Positions 11,375-57,606 of a stretch of 64,000 bases of DNA are shown here, piece by piece. Each line of letters begins with the position of its first letter. Within the stretch, counting starts at the first letter, position 1. The stretch spans positions 7,068,001-7,132,000 of the forward strand of contig OY754464.1 of the NCBI GenBank assembly GCA_963575645.1, in the 5' to 3' direction. Source of the stretch: Xanthostigma xanthostigma (taxonomy: Eukaryota > Arthropoda > Insecta > Raphidioptera > Raphidiidae). Under the pieces are notes generated by a model. The model was given only the letters and a program-made list of their open reading frames with translations, had not been told where the DNA came from and did no database searches. A program made the position numbers and the translations under genes.

Positions 11375-11589
11375 GTTCGCTCTGCTCCAACGTCTTTGCG
11401 AACGGTAATGTCGTCAGTCATGCGCAGTAGCTAAAACGTGTTCCAACCGAGATTAGAATGGTTCTAAAACTATCCTTTAAAGCCAGAAAACAGTGCAGTC
11501 GATGCATGCGCTCAAAACCGATACAAAACAGTTTCGTTTTAGCTACTGCGCATGACTGACAAAAATATTACCGTTCGCTTGGAACATAA
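11375..11589. mobile_element. Fold-back MITE, GTTCGTTCCAAGC family, copy 2
   Basis: GTTCGCTCTGCTCCAA near the left and CGTTCGCTTGGAACATAAC at the right are degenerate inverted ends. Inside, CATGCGCAGTAGCTAAAACG faces CGTTTTAGCTACTGCGCATG. The same GCAGTAGCTAAAACGTGTTC block occurs in the 60-kb copy. Confidence 0.7.
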
Positions 11590-11599
11590 CTAATGTAGG

Positions 11600-12879
11600 C
11601 ATTATTAATTATATGTAATAGGTAATATAAATTCAGTCTAGATTTTTTTTGTTTTGGCTTGGTGACATTGTGAAATTCCAGTAAATATGTAAATATATGA
11701 TTTATAAAGCTAATAATTCGATGGAGTAAAATATTAATTTATAATTTATTTTCTTGTTACAAATTATGTATTAAATTTATAAAAGCACGTTATTTAGAAT
11801 TATCTCAATAAATTTGTGGTTAAAAACTGTTTTTACATTTTTTAAACAGCCCATGGATAGGTCTATAATCCTTATATGAGAACTGAATATTTTTCAACCG
11901 ATGGAAGTTATATAAAATATAATTTTTAAACAAATTATAATATGTTAAAAACATAATTTAACTAGTTTTTCAATAATTGTTAATCTAGTTCGCGGCTTAG
12001 AAGAATGGTAAAATTGCTGATTGTGGTCTAATCTCGGTTAATTAGTATTGTATTGGAGGGGGGAAGTTCTAAAAAAAGGCTGCAAAAAATTTTTGAAACG
12101 TTTTTTAATCAAATCCGCCATTTTGAAATTATTTGCAACATAAGATCCTCCTCTTTTTACCCCTTACCAAAAGTACCCCTAGACCCCTTGAATGACTATG
12201 GCTTACTGTTTTTTTTTAAGACGTATAAAACTACCTCTGTATCCAATTGCAATGATGAAGATTTTTTTGTTCTCGTATTTTCTGGGATATTTTTCTTTTG
12301 TCTCGTTCAGAATGTCTGTTCTTTGGTCCAGAATATGGGGTTTATAGCAATTGTGTTAACGCCCTGGTAACCATTTATAGTCATAATTAATATAAACTAG
12401 GAACTTCAAAACTAAGTGAATGTAAAAAAGTTAATAATTATTTTAACAAAAAAACTTATCGAAGCAGTTTTGTCAGCGGAATAAAACATTCTCAAAATTT
12501 TAGGTAAACAGTTTGATTAAATATCTAATAATATCAATATTTACAGCGTAAAGAAAATCGCCAACGAATAGATATTCTGATTTAAAGAAAGAAATAATTT
12601 ATGTTGGAATAATATAAAGAATTGTTGGGTTATATAAAAAATATATATAATATAAATAAACAAATTCACACTAAAAGCAAAATAAAGTAGTTGTCAAAAT
12701 TCACACATGTTTTTGACGTTTATTCGAGGTTATAAATCAGCTGTGGCCTGGGAACAATATTTGATACTATGTTCAGGTCGTTCAATTAGCTTTTCATATA
12801 TCAGTTGTTGGAATAGGTCCGACCGAAGCGCTTTCATTTTAATGACGAATGAAGGCATCCGGGAGTGTGGAAATTAGAT
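11600..12879. other. Intergenic DNA upstream of RanBPM
   Basis: No gene or clear repeat. The RanBPM promoter and 5' UTR should lie in its right part, but no convincing TATA or initiator could be chosen. One frame of 105 codons (12053-12370) shows no family resemblance. Confidence 0.35.
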
Positions 12880-46507
<33,628 letters not shown>

Positions 46508-49448
46508 CCCATCACGGCGACTCGCTTCTCACTTCGCACCACTGTTCCGATACACTGCTGTGCCGTCTTCATCATGTCGTGTCTCCCGGACGTCGTGTTG
46601 TAAAGTTGTGCTGTTTGTAATATCGATGCTTCGGCCGAGACAGTCAGTCATTGGTAATGAATTATTGAGTTATTTATTGTACAATAGGGTTTTAGAATTG
46701 CGCTAGAAATTCTCATGGAAGAAAAATTATATTGTATAGTTTTGAATGTGTTTGTCGTATGTATGTTAGTTTATGGTACCCGAGTAGCAGAACTGGTTTA
46801 AGCGATCGCAATACCCGATGCTCGTCTGTCTGGAAAAGACCGCATGGTAGAATGTCTATAGTTCGAAAAGTAGAAAAATCTTGAAGGAAATGAACGCTTT
46901 AAAAGGTTTCGTTTCGAGAAAATAAAAAATTTTAAAATGGAAATGCAAAAAATCATCCTTCCGCGTTTAGATACGATTATTTCCGTGGTCTTGAAGAAAG
47001 ACAAGTCACATTTTCGAGTAACTGTTTAGATTAAAAGGTCAAAACATTAAAAGTGTTTACAAATACGTATATCAAAACATGACATCCGTTCCAGAAGGCT
47101 GAACATTTTTGAGAAAAACATTTAGCTGTACGGTCAGGCAGTTCAAACGAATAAAAGAAATTGGTCATGAAGTTAGCAACTGTTTTGCCCTTGTGAGTAA
47201 AAATGATTGTCATGCGCAGTATGTAAAAGACGAACCATCAGCTAGATTTTAAGTGACGTTTGTTTACTTTAAAACAACCATTAATGAAAACGTACAGGTT
47301 AAAGTTATTTGATAGTTTGCGTTCAATTTGTTGCATTGTAATGTGTTTCTGTTTTTTTTTAATTTTGTACTTATCCTCCGACACAGAATCGTTAAACTTT
47401 TTCTTGTCAATCGTCTAAAATCTACATTCTCTCTCTCACTCCCCCCCCCCCCCACACACACTCTCGTAAACTCTTCCGAATGCCTTTTTTTATTTTAAAT
47501 GACGAAATTTAAAATCTTAGTTTTTTTCAGAGCGGCCATTTTGAAAAAGTAAATTCATGAGAATTTCTGTCTCAATTAAAAAACTCAGCATTCTGCGTAT
47601 CAAAGATTTTTTTTATAATCGACTGTTTTTTTTACTTGGCCGAAGTGTCGCCAAATTAAGCGTATCTTAATTAAGGACTAACTAATTTTCATTTTACTTT
47701 AGGTTAATTTTATGAAGCCATTTATGTTTTTAGAATGTGCACTTCTGACTCAGTTTTTTTGGTCAGATTTTTTATGAATTTGAGTAAATAGAATTCGTTT
47801 GTTTTTTTTTATTTGGAATGTAGATAAGATATTTCTTTCTATTATTTATACAACGGTCTAAATACGGTATGCTTAAATTGGTTCAAAAGCACAGCTGATT
47901 TCTTTCAGTAAAGATTTTATAAGAATTCATATCCCTCATCATAACTAGTTTATCGTTGCGTAGTTCCTTTATTCAAATGTCCTCCTTAATTGAAAACTGC
48001 CACTTAATTTTTAATCTCAAGAACGACTATTATATAAATATGCGTTAATTAAACCGTCTTCAAATACAGCATTAAAAAAAAATGGTTGACAAATTCAATC
48101 TGAATTTAAGCATAGTATAAAGAATATATATCTAGAAGCTTCACTCTACTGTCTGCACTTTGATCATTAGTAAACAATTTCGTTGACCTTGAAACCACCA
48201 TTCGCCAATAAGAAAACAGTATGGGCGTGTCTGATCGCTCTGCAAGCTAACACAACCAGCGCAGCTCGTCTGCGCGGTGTAGGTACTGACGGAGAATTGC
48301 GGCTACTATATGTATATTCTTTTTACTATGATTTGAGTGTACCGTTGCATTTTTAAACCTGGAATTGCAGTAGAACTAATGTATTTTGAACATTCGAAAA
48401 AAATATTCAAGGTCAATGATAAAAGAAGTTCGTTTATTGCAAGGCTTTTGAGACCTCATAGTGCATCGACTGAATTCACTATCTATGTTTTGATTTTTTT
48501 TTTTTTGAGTGGTCGAAAATTTGTATGAAACATTTTCAGTGTAAAGTTATTATGAATTGAAATAATATCATCGTTATTTTAAATATTTTCTTTTTTTGTT
48601 GATAACGTTTAACAATACATTAAATTTAAAAAGCTATTAACTTTTTACAGCGGAATGTTAGATTGAAATAAAAGAACGTATTTTCGATTGTTGTTTGCAA
48701 ACAACAAAAAGGTTTTGTTTTTTCAGTATTTCAGTCTAGGAGGACTGAAGGGGTGTAGAATGATGATCTGTGTTTCAGGATAACATTTAAGCCATAACCT
48801 CAATATTATATGGTCTCGGATAGATCTCGTGTGATATTTTCTTATCGGAGTTGTGTGTCAATATGTATGACATTAATTTTTTTTTTAATTAGAATATTAT
48901 ATTGGAATTTTGTTGTTTTTCTTTGTTCAATTTTTAAATCTTTGTATTTATATTAATATTAAAATTTTATATTGGGGACAAAACATTTTTTTTTTCTTTG
49001 TATAATAACTAAACACGGTAGAATGATGATTTTTTGTGTGGCATGGATTTTCAGACAACGCTGTGCAGTTGTTTCAGTGATAAACAAAAGCTAGTGTTTT
49101 ATTGTTTCAGACCGTTATTTGGCTGTATAAAATTACTTTATTTCGAAAGATTAATGTAATATGTTTCAATACTGCGTTTTATAACACTGAGCTCTGACGT
49201 CACAAGTTTTTTGAGAAAGCCAGAATTAACGTAATAAGAGGGGAAGTATCATAGCGAGCTAAGGATAACTAGGCTACGAGAACATCGGCGCTAATTTGAT
49301 TTTTTTTTTTTTTTCAAAAATCTTCGATCCAATAAAATTTATAAATTTATAAAACATAAAAAACTGAATTTTTTTGTTCAGAAATTTTTACGTTCAGACA
49401 ATTATAACAAAACTTTTGATGTTCACAGTGTTTATTTTTGCATTTTTG
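46508..49448. other. RanBPM 3' UTR and downstream DNA without a gene
   Basis: The first AATAAA after the stop is at 46921-46926, a possible poly(A) signal. A (CT)n-Cn-(CA)n microsatellite lies at 47431-47463. The rest is AT-rich without recognised exons or elements. Confidence 0.45.
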
Positions 49449-49588
49449 ATGGAAATTTATTCGTTTGTTTCTTATTTTTGAAGGTTTCCATTTGTCATCA
49501 AAATGGTGGGAGGCTCACACGCACGTTTTTAAACTTCACGTGGGCTGTGCGCATGCGTCTCCCACCATTTTGACGGAAACAAACGAAC
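49449..49588. repeat. Small fold-back MITE
   Basis: TTCGTTTGTTTC and GTCATCAAAATGGTGGGAG on the left face CTCCCACCATTTTGACGGAA and ACAAACGAA on the right. The loop holds GTGCGCATGCGT. Confidence 0.7.
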
Positions 49589-50667
49589 ATTGGCAAATGT
49601 GGTTTATTTTTTGTTGTTTTAAAATGAGGTTATAGTAAGCTATGATTTTTTTTATTGGTGAAGTGCGAATTACAAAACCGGAAAATGTTGATTTTGTAAA
49701 AAAAAATATGGTAGGTCGTTTCGATTCAAAAAGAAGCTCTCAGACGACGCTTCTGTTAAATTTTTGCAAATTTTTTTAAAATGTTGATTTATTGAAGTAA
49801 TAAAACATAGTTTTTGCTGGTATACAATCTTAGATTTAAGTTTTATACAAAGATATTCTAAAATAATATGCTTAGACATTAAAAAGGTTGTATTTATTTC
49901 AGGAAGGTGATTTTATTTCTACAATTTAATACTAAATTACAAATTGGTTAAATGTTTATCATTATTTTATTCTAAAGAAAACTCCGTTAAAGAAACCAAC
50001 GATTTTAAAACAATTGCTTATTTTTGAGGACACGCGTTTTTTTGTTTTGTTTTGATTTCGAAAACATTGGAATTAGTGACGTGACTGCAATTATTTTAAT
50101 TTTGCTAATTAAATAATTCACGAGTTTGTAAAATTTGTTCAAATAAAGAAAAAACTCAAAGAGCTTTTGTTAATAAAAGAAGAGTTTCAATTTTATATTT
50201 TCGTAGTAAAATGCATATTTTGTTCTCGAAAATAAGTATTTTTATTTGAAAATAAAGTACTAAGACGTATTTGTGTACTAACTCCTTTTTATATCCAGCT
50301 AGGTATAAAACAAATGAGAGTGAAATCAAGAAAACTGAATGACGAGAAATCATCGAATTTTTTAATCGACTTTTATTAGTGCTATTCTAAACGCTGAACT
50401 TTTAGGTCTGAAAAAAAAAAAACAATCTTACCAAGTTATGCTTCTTTATTCTGCTGTATTTTTTTAATGTAAATTTTATCTGTGGGTTTTGAAACTGCTT
50501 AATCGTGCCTCATTATTTTGTATATTTATGGAAAATTTTAATAGAAGGACAACTACAATGCCTGCAGACAGTTAGCTCTAATAAAAGAAATCGTCTCGAT
50601 TATCAACACGCTCTGGTGGAAGTTTTTGGTACTAGAGCGCTCGGTTATTAAACACGCCTGTGTATCT
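49589..50667. other. No gene or element recognised
   Basis: AT-rich intergenic DNA. Confidence 0.4.
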
Positions 50668-50675
50668 GTCTCAGT

Positions 50676-51268
50676 CATAGATATATATATATATATATTA
50701 AAAGATAGCGGATGCCTATCCTTGAACATTGTGCGGTTCCAATTTGAAGCCATACGGAAGCCATTTTGTACGTGGAAAACGCCGTAAAAAGTGCGCGGGA
50801 TTCAAAAAGATTAAATATTCTATAATATGGTGTTAATGGAAAAACAATAAAACTCGCAGTAAACAGTGGTATTTTGCTCGAAAACCTATTTTTATATTGA
50901 AACGTTTCAAAAATTACAAAACTAGCATAAATATAATATAAAAGCTTAGAACATTTTACATTGTCAGCGTGGCATCAATGCTTGTCAACCTTGATGCCAA
51001 ATTGACAATGTAAAATGTTCTAAGCTTTTATATTATATTTATGCTCAATTTTGTAATTTTTTAAACGTTTCAGTATAAAAATAGGTTTTGGCGCGAAATA
51101 TCACTGTTTACGGTGAGTTTTGTTGTTTTTCTCAATAAAATCATATTATAAAATAATTAATATTTTTGATCTCGCGCGCTTTTTACGGCCTTTTCCACGT
51201 ACAAGATGGAAAAGGTACAGGAGGCGCTAGTGTATCCGCAATCTATTGAAATAATATATATATGCATG
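50676..51268. mobile_element. CATAGATATAT MITE, copy 1
   Basis: Starts CATAGATATATATATAT, then AGATAGCGGATGCCTATCC; ends CTAGTGTATCCGCAATC and ATATATATG. The interior is a long imperfect fold-back with a perfect-looking core hairpin (AGAACATTTTACATTGTCA and inverse, about 50948-51024). Flanks GTCTCAGT and GTCTCACC suggest a worn 8-bp duplication. Opposite orientation to copies 2 and 3. Confidence 0.85.
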
Positions 51269-51579
51269 GTCTCACCATAAACCAAACTCGTTCATTCTTC
51301 CACGAAGATATTCAATTTTTGATGATTGCGCGATTTTGAATAGCGTTCTTATTTGTATAGGTATGCGGTTGCGACGCACCCAGGGGGTGTTGATAATAAT
51401 TGAAGCAAACCTAATTGTCAGTACATGTTATTCACTGAATAGTTTTTTCCATGAGCTCAAATATTTCACCGGCGACTTTATATTTTAACAATAAGTTTAA
51501 AAGTTATGAACATAAGGTTGTTAAAAATATTTAACGTGAGATTTCAAATTATCGAACATGTTTATCTCTATCTTATGAA

Positions 51580-52170
51580 CATAGATATATATTTAATAGA
51601 TTGCGGATGCACTAGCGCCTCCTGTACCTTTTAGAAGCCATTTTGGATGTGGAAAACGCCATAAAAAGCGCGCGAGATTCAAAAATATTAATTATTCTAT
51701 AATAAGATTTTATTAAGAAAAACGACAAAACTCACAGTAAAAAGTGATATTTCGCTCCAAAACTTATTTTTATACTGAAACTTTCAAAAATTACAAAATT
51801 GAGCATAAACATAATGTAAAAGCTTAGAAGATTTTACATTGTCAATTTGGCATCAAGGCTGTCAAGCATCGTATATGCTTGTCAACCTTGATTCCAAATT
51901 AACAATGTAAAATGTTCTAAGCTTTTTATATTATATATTTGCTCAGTTTAGTAATTTTTGAAACGTTTCAATATAAAAATAGGTTTTGGAGCGAAATATC
52001 ACTGTTTACTGCGAGTTTTATTGTTTTTCCCATTAACATCATATTTTAGAATATTTAATCTTTTTGAATCTCGCGCGCTTTTTACGGCGTATTCCACATA
52101 CAAAATGGCTTCTAATTGGAACCATTCCGCACAATGCTCATGGATAGGCATCCGCTATCTTATATCTATG
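51580..52170. mobile_element. CATAGATATAT MITE, copy 2, with perfect 8-bp duplication
   Basis: Starts CATAGATATATATTTAATAG and ends ATCTTATATCTATG. The flanks CTTATGAA (51572-51579 and 52171-52178) are identical. CGGATGCACTAGCGCCTCC near the left and GATAGGCATCCGC near the right mark the orientation. An 8-bp target and CA...TG tips fit P-type or hAT-type elements. Confidence 0.93.
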
Positions 52171-52569
52171 CTTATGAAGTAATATAGGGATTAGACGCTG
52201 TGACATCTGGTGATAAAAAAAGGAAGTATAGCCAACTGTGGTTTCGAGATTAAACCACTCTATAGTTGTTGAATTGATTGTATTTACTTGATTTTAAATA
52301 TCGCAAGAATATAAATTGACAAAAAGGCAGTAATTTCCGAAAGGACATTTGAATGTTAAAAATAGAAGATACTGTAAGAACATTTCTTGTTCGTCTGAGT
52401 TTCATATATTATGTATAATAGTACGCAGGATGCTTACCGAAAATGTGACTTTCAAAATGTTTTTTATTTTTGTGGCCTAGAAATTCTAGGTTTCACAAAA
52501 CGTCTGAAAATTCGAATCGATTGTAACCATCATCACAATGTCACACCTTGTTGAAAATATACTTCATTA

Positions 52570-52869
52570 CAATGCCGGATTTAGAGGTCTGGAGGCCTTG
52601 GGGGAACAAAGGAGTGGAGGCCCCCTGGTCCCAAATCAGCGCCATTTGAGATTTTGATATTTTATATTGCCTGATTGGATCGATGATTTCTGTTAATATT
52701 AATGAATATTATCATGTTTGTACAAAGTACTGTAGGTAAAGGTAAAACGCAAAAAAAATATCAAATGAAAAGTTGTTTACCAGTCTGAATTTGAATTTTT
52801 TTTCCGAAGTCTCTATTGTGGAGGCCCCGGGGCTGTATCTCCGGTTGCCCTACCCTAAATCCGGCCCTG
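52570..52869. mobile_element. hAT-like MITE, 300 bp
   Basis: CAATGCCGGATTTAG at the left, CTAAATCCGGCCCTG at the right, perfect 8-bp duplication CTTCATTA (52562-52569, 52870-52877). The tip CAGGGCCGGATTTAG is, from memory, common among animal hAT elements. Confidence 0.92.
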
Positions 52870-53237
52870 CTTCATTACGCCGTAGTAGCATCTATTTTGT
52901 TCAAATATCTGTGAAGTTAAAACATTTTTTTCAGGGGCGTCCTGCGCGAGAATGCACTGATTTGTTAGTTTTATGTATAAAAAAAGCAGTCTAATATTTT
53001 CTCTTTTTTTTACACTGTGATATCAGTGCGCTCACTAACTTGACATGCAGTGGCGTAACAGATTGAGATCGCGACGTCTTACAAAATTCACCTGTAATAA
53101 TAATCCAGCACTTGAATATTATTTTTGTTCTGTAAAGTTTACGTCACTGTAAGAATGCAACGACAAAGTCTGTATAATGTAAAATACAATAAGTGACTAG
53201 AATACGCTCTATGACGTCGGTATTTTATTGCTTCTTA

Positions 53238-53649
53238 AGGCCACTGCACACGAGGCTAGAAACGCTGCCAGATTCCTTGCTAGATTTGCCTACTAGTTTT
53301 CTAGCGCTGGTTTTCTTAATTGCTGTTAAGTGCTCGCTTCACACGAGATTATTTTTCAAGCGTGTTTTGTGGATAGATCTGGTGCGCGCGCAGTGACAGA
53401 ATATAAACACAGAGCAAAACGTGTCTGTTGTCTGGCAGAATGACGCCATGTGGGTGTTCAAGTGCCCACGTGAAGATACTGTTTCCTGATTGGTTCTTGC
53501 TCACACCTAGCAACAAATCTAGCCCCTGTTCTAATTTTAAAATCTATCTTCTGAGCTAGCAAGGCAGCCCGCAGTGACGTCATTTCCAGCTTCGTACCCA
53601 ACCTACCGGCTAGCAGAACTCCTAGCAGCGTTTCTAGCCTCGTGTGCAT
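53238..53649. mobile_element. Harbinger-like GGCCRCTGCACACGAG MITE, copy 2
   Basis: AGGCCACTGCACACGAGGCT at the left; GCGTTTCTAGCCTCGTGTGC at the right. Long inner arms contain CTAGATTTGCCTACTAG and GTGACGTCATTTCCAGC. The right tip has lost the last bases. Confidence 0.85.
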
Positions 53650-53801
53650 TAGATATTCATCTCTCTAAGTATTGTTAACTTGTGTGGGAAACGTGTGCGT
53701 ATGAATTCCACCAATAGCAAAAAATGGCCTTAACTGTCAAGCGTCTATAGTCGATATCATCTACTGTCTTTAAAAGTAATTGAGCTGTAGATATATTGTA
53801 C

Positions 53802-54611
53802 TACTAGCGGTCCGTCCCGGTTTCACCCGAGTGCGATAGATATAATTCTGCAAAATGTATTTCGTTTGCGACCCGCGGTCTGAACAAATAGCTTTGAGCA
53901 AATTCTACTAGATTTGCTTCTGAACTGATAGCTTTGAGCGAATTCTATCAGATGTCGCCACTTGGTAATAACACCGTTTTTTTTTTGACGTGATAACGTC
54001 TTATAAATTGATGAAACACCGGCTGCACGCACGAAAAAGAGTAACGTTCCGCAATCGAGAGCGCGATATAAGCGATAGTCTCTCTCTTCTCGCGTGACGT
54101 CAGAGAGTGGTGTGCGTTAAACATTTTTTTCGGCTGTTCCAGCGAAAGCTACATCTGACAGATGGCCAGATAAATTATACGGTTTGTTACCAAATATATA
54201 ATATATATACATTCTTTTAAATGTCTTTTATAATTGCTTAAAAATATGTATTTTGCTTTGGTTGATCAAATTATTAGTCGGTAAAAATATAGTTTGACAG
54301 CTACTAAAATTTAGGTTATGTATTATTAAATATGATATTCAAGCGGAATACGTTATCACGTAGGTAAAACTATCGTCTGTAAACCGACTTTATAGACAAC
54401 CAATTTTTTTGTTTGCTTCTAAACTAATAGCTTTGAGTAAATTTTATCAGATGTCGTTAGATGTTACTAAAACAGTTTTTTCGAGGAAACACCATAATTT
54501 TATATAAAATATTTAATAAAAACTATCCTATAGTTTAAGTTGCACCAAGCAAGACACATTTATAAAATTTCATTAAAATCGGTACGGTTGTTTCGGAGAT
54601 TAGCGCAGCCA
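53802..54611 (+). repeat. Non-autonomous retroposon relic interrupted by a GACGTGATAACGTC element
   Basis: Starts ACTAGCGGTCCGTCCCGGTT and TCACCCGAGTG, as in the antisense-tRNA retroposon. It has three direct copies of a TAGCTTTGAGYRAATTYTA-type block (53890-53965, 54427-54452) and ends TTCATTAAAATCGG and AGATTAGCGCAGCC. The block 53997-54411 splits it. Confidence 0.65.
53997..54411. repeat. GACGTGATAACGTC element, copy 3 (long form)
   Basis: Has the shared start and end plus about 210 extra bp in the middle (54068-54290), so the family varies by internal length. Inserted next to a T run, as in copies 1, 2 and 4. Confidence 0.75.
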
Positions 54612-55683
54612 AAATTGTGACACGAGAATGTGTCTCTTTCTGACCCGTCGTGTTTGTTGAACAGAGACGGAATGCCTACCGCAATTGTCGCTATCTCTTT
54701 CTGTCATTGGTTGCTCTCACAGCCCCAGACGAGCCCTCCATATCTACACCTCGTTGCTGTTGACCTTAATATGGCTGCCAAGGTCATACACGTATTCTAG
54801 TCACTATAAAAAAGGTTTTGAGATGAAAACGTCGGAAGCAGTGATTTCGTGCGATTATTTAAGAAATTCGCTATTTTGTTTTGTATATATTGTTAATTAC
54901 GAAGTTAAACCTGTTGAAATAGAATGTACCGGAAAAAGTTGTTTTTTAAGGGCTGTAACTCATTTAAATTATACAGTTTAAGGCTAAGAATATTTTTGTT
55001 TTGAAAGTATTTCTTAATTAACAAAAGCTTAAATCGTATCAAGAGCTTTACCAAACAGTTGAATTATTTTTTATAATAGTTCCAAAGATCTCCGCTTCAA
55101 CATATGTTTCATTGTTGAGTTATTTGAATTTAGTGTTCGAAAAAATATATTTTGGTTTAAAGTTGGTATTGTTAGAGCTTGAATCTTGATCAAATGTTCT
55201 GGTTAGAAGATCTCCGCTCCGTTCGAGCTCATATTCTGAGATAATCAAGGTCATTGTTCTTCCTTAGTAGTCAGTATACAGTTTTTGTCGAAGTTATAAC
55301 TCATCGCAAAGATAAAAATACTTTAAAAAATAATAAAAAAAATGATTCGTGTTTTACCATAGCATGTAATAGTAATTAATAAAATAAAATTAGAGTTGAA
55401 AAAAATTAATAATGAAAAAATAAGTTATTATGATTATATATAAATAAGATTGAAAGATGAATATAATAAACTATATATATATTATATTATATAATTATAA
55501 ATAAATATAATACATTAAAGATATTTGATTTATTGTAGATTGTAGTTGTGTTTTTTACTATCATAAGAATTTTACTTTAAAATTGTATTTTATTTTAGTC
55601 AGCGAAATGGCTCTATGTTTGATACTAAAATTAATAAAAATTGTTTTAGCTCCACATTTTTTTAAGTTTATTTCGGTACCTTG
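54612..55683. other. No gene or element recognised
   Basis: Becomes extremely AT-rich after 55320 (TATATA-type runs near 55475). The 98-codon frame at 54685 shows no family resemblance. Confidence 0.4.
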
Positions 55684-55691
55684 GATGATAC

Positions 55692-56870
55692 CATAGATAT
55701 ATATATTTAATAGATTGCGGATACACTAGCGCCTCCTGTACCTTTTAGAAGCCATTTTGTACGTGGAAAACGCCGTAAAAAGCGCGCGAGATTCAAAAAT
55801 ATTAATTATTTTATAATATGATTTTATTGAGAAAAACAACAAAACTCATAGTAAACAGTGATATTTCGCTCCAAAACCTATTTTTATACTGAAACGTTTA
55901 AAAAATTACAAAATTGAGCATAAATATAATGTAAAAGCTTAGAACATTTTACATTGTCAAATTGGCTTCAAGGTTGACAAGCATTGATGCCACTCTGACA
56001 ATGTAAAATGTTCTAAGCTTTTATATTATACTAGCCGGTACCCGCGGCTACGCCCGCGATTGAGATGGAAATCGACTTTTGACATGCATATCAGGGGTTG
56101 AGGTATTGCACATATTTTGACAAACAATTTTCTTATTTTTCGTAAAAAATTTTTATTTTTTTTTAATAAAAAGTATCCTATGTTACTTCTAATACCTTCA
56201 AGAGTGTATGTGCAAAGTTTCATGATGATCGGTTAAGTAGTTTTTGCGTGAAAGCGTAACAAACAAACTTACATTCGCATTTATAATATTTCGTTTTCAT
56301 AAAATTTGTAAGTCCGGTCCTGTCGGGCCGATTTTAATGAAATTTTAATAGCACATTTTAATCATTACTAAAGGGTTAAATTTCAATTTTGAAACGATTC
56401 GGAGAAATTTTTCGGTATTTTTGGGCCCAAAAAATGTTTTCAACCCTTTCTTATTTTTCGTAAAAAATTTTTATTTTTTTTTAATAAAAAGTAGTATCCT
56501 ATGTTACTTCTAATACCTTCAAGAGTGTATGTGCAAAGTTTCATGATGATCGGTTAAGTAGTTTTTGCGTGAAAGCGTAACAAACAAACTTACATTCGCA
56601 TTTATAATATTAATATGATAATAATATGATTTATGCTCAGTTTTGTAATTTTTGAAACGTTTCAATATAAAAATAGGTTTTGGAGCGAAATATCACTGTT
56701 TACTGCGAGTTTTATTGTTTTTCCATCAACATCATATTATAGAATATTTAATCTTTTTGAATCCCGCGCGCTTTTTACGGCGTTTTACACGTACAAAATG
56801 GCTTCTAATTGAAGCCATTTCGCACAATGCTCAAGGATAGGCATCCGCTATCTATTAATATATATCTATG
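55692..56870. mobile_element. CATAGATATAT MITE, copy 3, split by a nested insertion
   Basis: CATAGATATATATATTTAAT at the left, ATTAATATATATCTATG at the right, and identical flanks GATGATAC (55684-55691, 56871-56878). The two halves join, relative to copies 1 and 2, around 56030 and 56629. Same orientation as copy 2. Confidence 0.93.
56031..56628 (+). mobile_element. Non-autonomous retroposon nested in the MITE
   Basis: Starts CTAGCCGGTACCCGCGGCTA and ends ACAAACTTACATTCGCATTT and ATAATATTAATATG. A block of about 160 bp (TTCTTATTTTTCGTAAAAAA to CGCATTTATAATATT) occurs twice, near 56130 and 56447. That suggests two joined copies of a tail. The start and tail type suggest RTE-driven retroposition; no coding frame. 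Confidence 0.8.
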
Positions 56871-56953
56871 GATGATACTAGCTGTGCCCAGCCTAGCTGT
56901 TTTCCAGTTTTGCCAACATACAGAAAGAAATAGAACCGTCTACAAAAGAACTA

Positions 56954-57238
56954 TACCGGGTGTCCCAGAAGTTACGCACTTCCTCGTAGGGATCGAAAGA
57001 GAAAATTATTCTGAGACGAAATTAAGTCCTTAGCCACTTTTTAATCAGACGCATAGATAATTAATTATACTTATGTCTGCTGATTTTACTGAGATGCTCA
57101 TCTTGATTGGTCACTTTCATTAATTAATAATTATTTATCTATGCGTCTGATTAAAAAATGGCTAAGGACTTTTCGTCTCAGAATAATTTTCTCTTTCGAT
57201 ACCTACGAGGAAGTGCGTGACTTCTGGGACACCCTGTA
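56954..57238. mobile_element. Mariner-type MITE, 285 bp
   Basis: TACCGGGTGTCCCAGAAG at the left and CTTCTGGGACACCCTGTA at the right with TA on both sides. Arms of about 120 bp (GAAAGAGAAAATTATTCTGA, GACTTAATTTC-like, ATCTATGCGTCTGATTAAAA) make it almost a full palindrome. Confidence 0.92.
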
Positions 57239-57269
57239 TAATCGACTAGCAGCTCGATCCGGATCCGCC

Positions 57270-57606
57270 CTGTTTTTGCTGATTGCCTATTCAAGACAGA
57301 CATATTTGGCTGTCGCGGACTTTTACCATTTCAACTCTGCAAGCGGGGAATGGTACTAATTTAGGTAAAAATTCACTTTTCAAAATTTTACAATGTTTCT
57401 TTCGTTTTGAAGTTCCACGAACAAGAAAAAAAATGTATTGGAAAAAGTTTGTGCCTCTGTTTATACACGATACAGGTCAAACGATTGAGAGGATTGAAAC
57501 CAAATTTTGGAAGGATATTTGATATGCGAATATGAAGTTTTTGAGGCGCATGCGCTAAGAGATGTATGCTATAACGTTGTTTTCTGACGGTTTACTCTAT
57601 TTTTTT
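57270..57606 (+). repeat. Dispersed repeat family R, copy joined to a GACGTGATAACGTC element
   Basis: Inverted relative to 5680-5950: GTACAATTTTTGAA-like text, ACACGATACAGGTCAAACGA, GATTGAAACCAAATTTTGGA and AGGCGCATGCGCTAAGAGAT. It ends in a T run where the next element begins. Confidence 0.7.

Noticed and set aside
54685-54981. 98-codon plus-strand frame
   Set aside because: No family resemblance, no splice or start context, and AT-rich composition like its surroundings.
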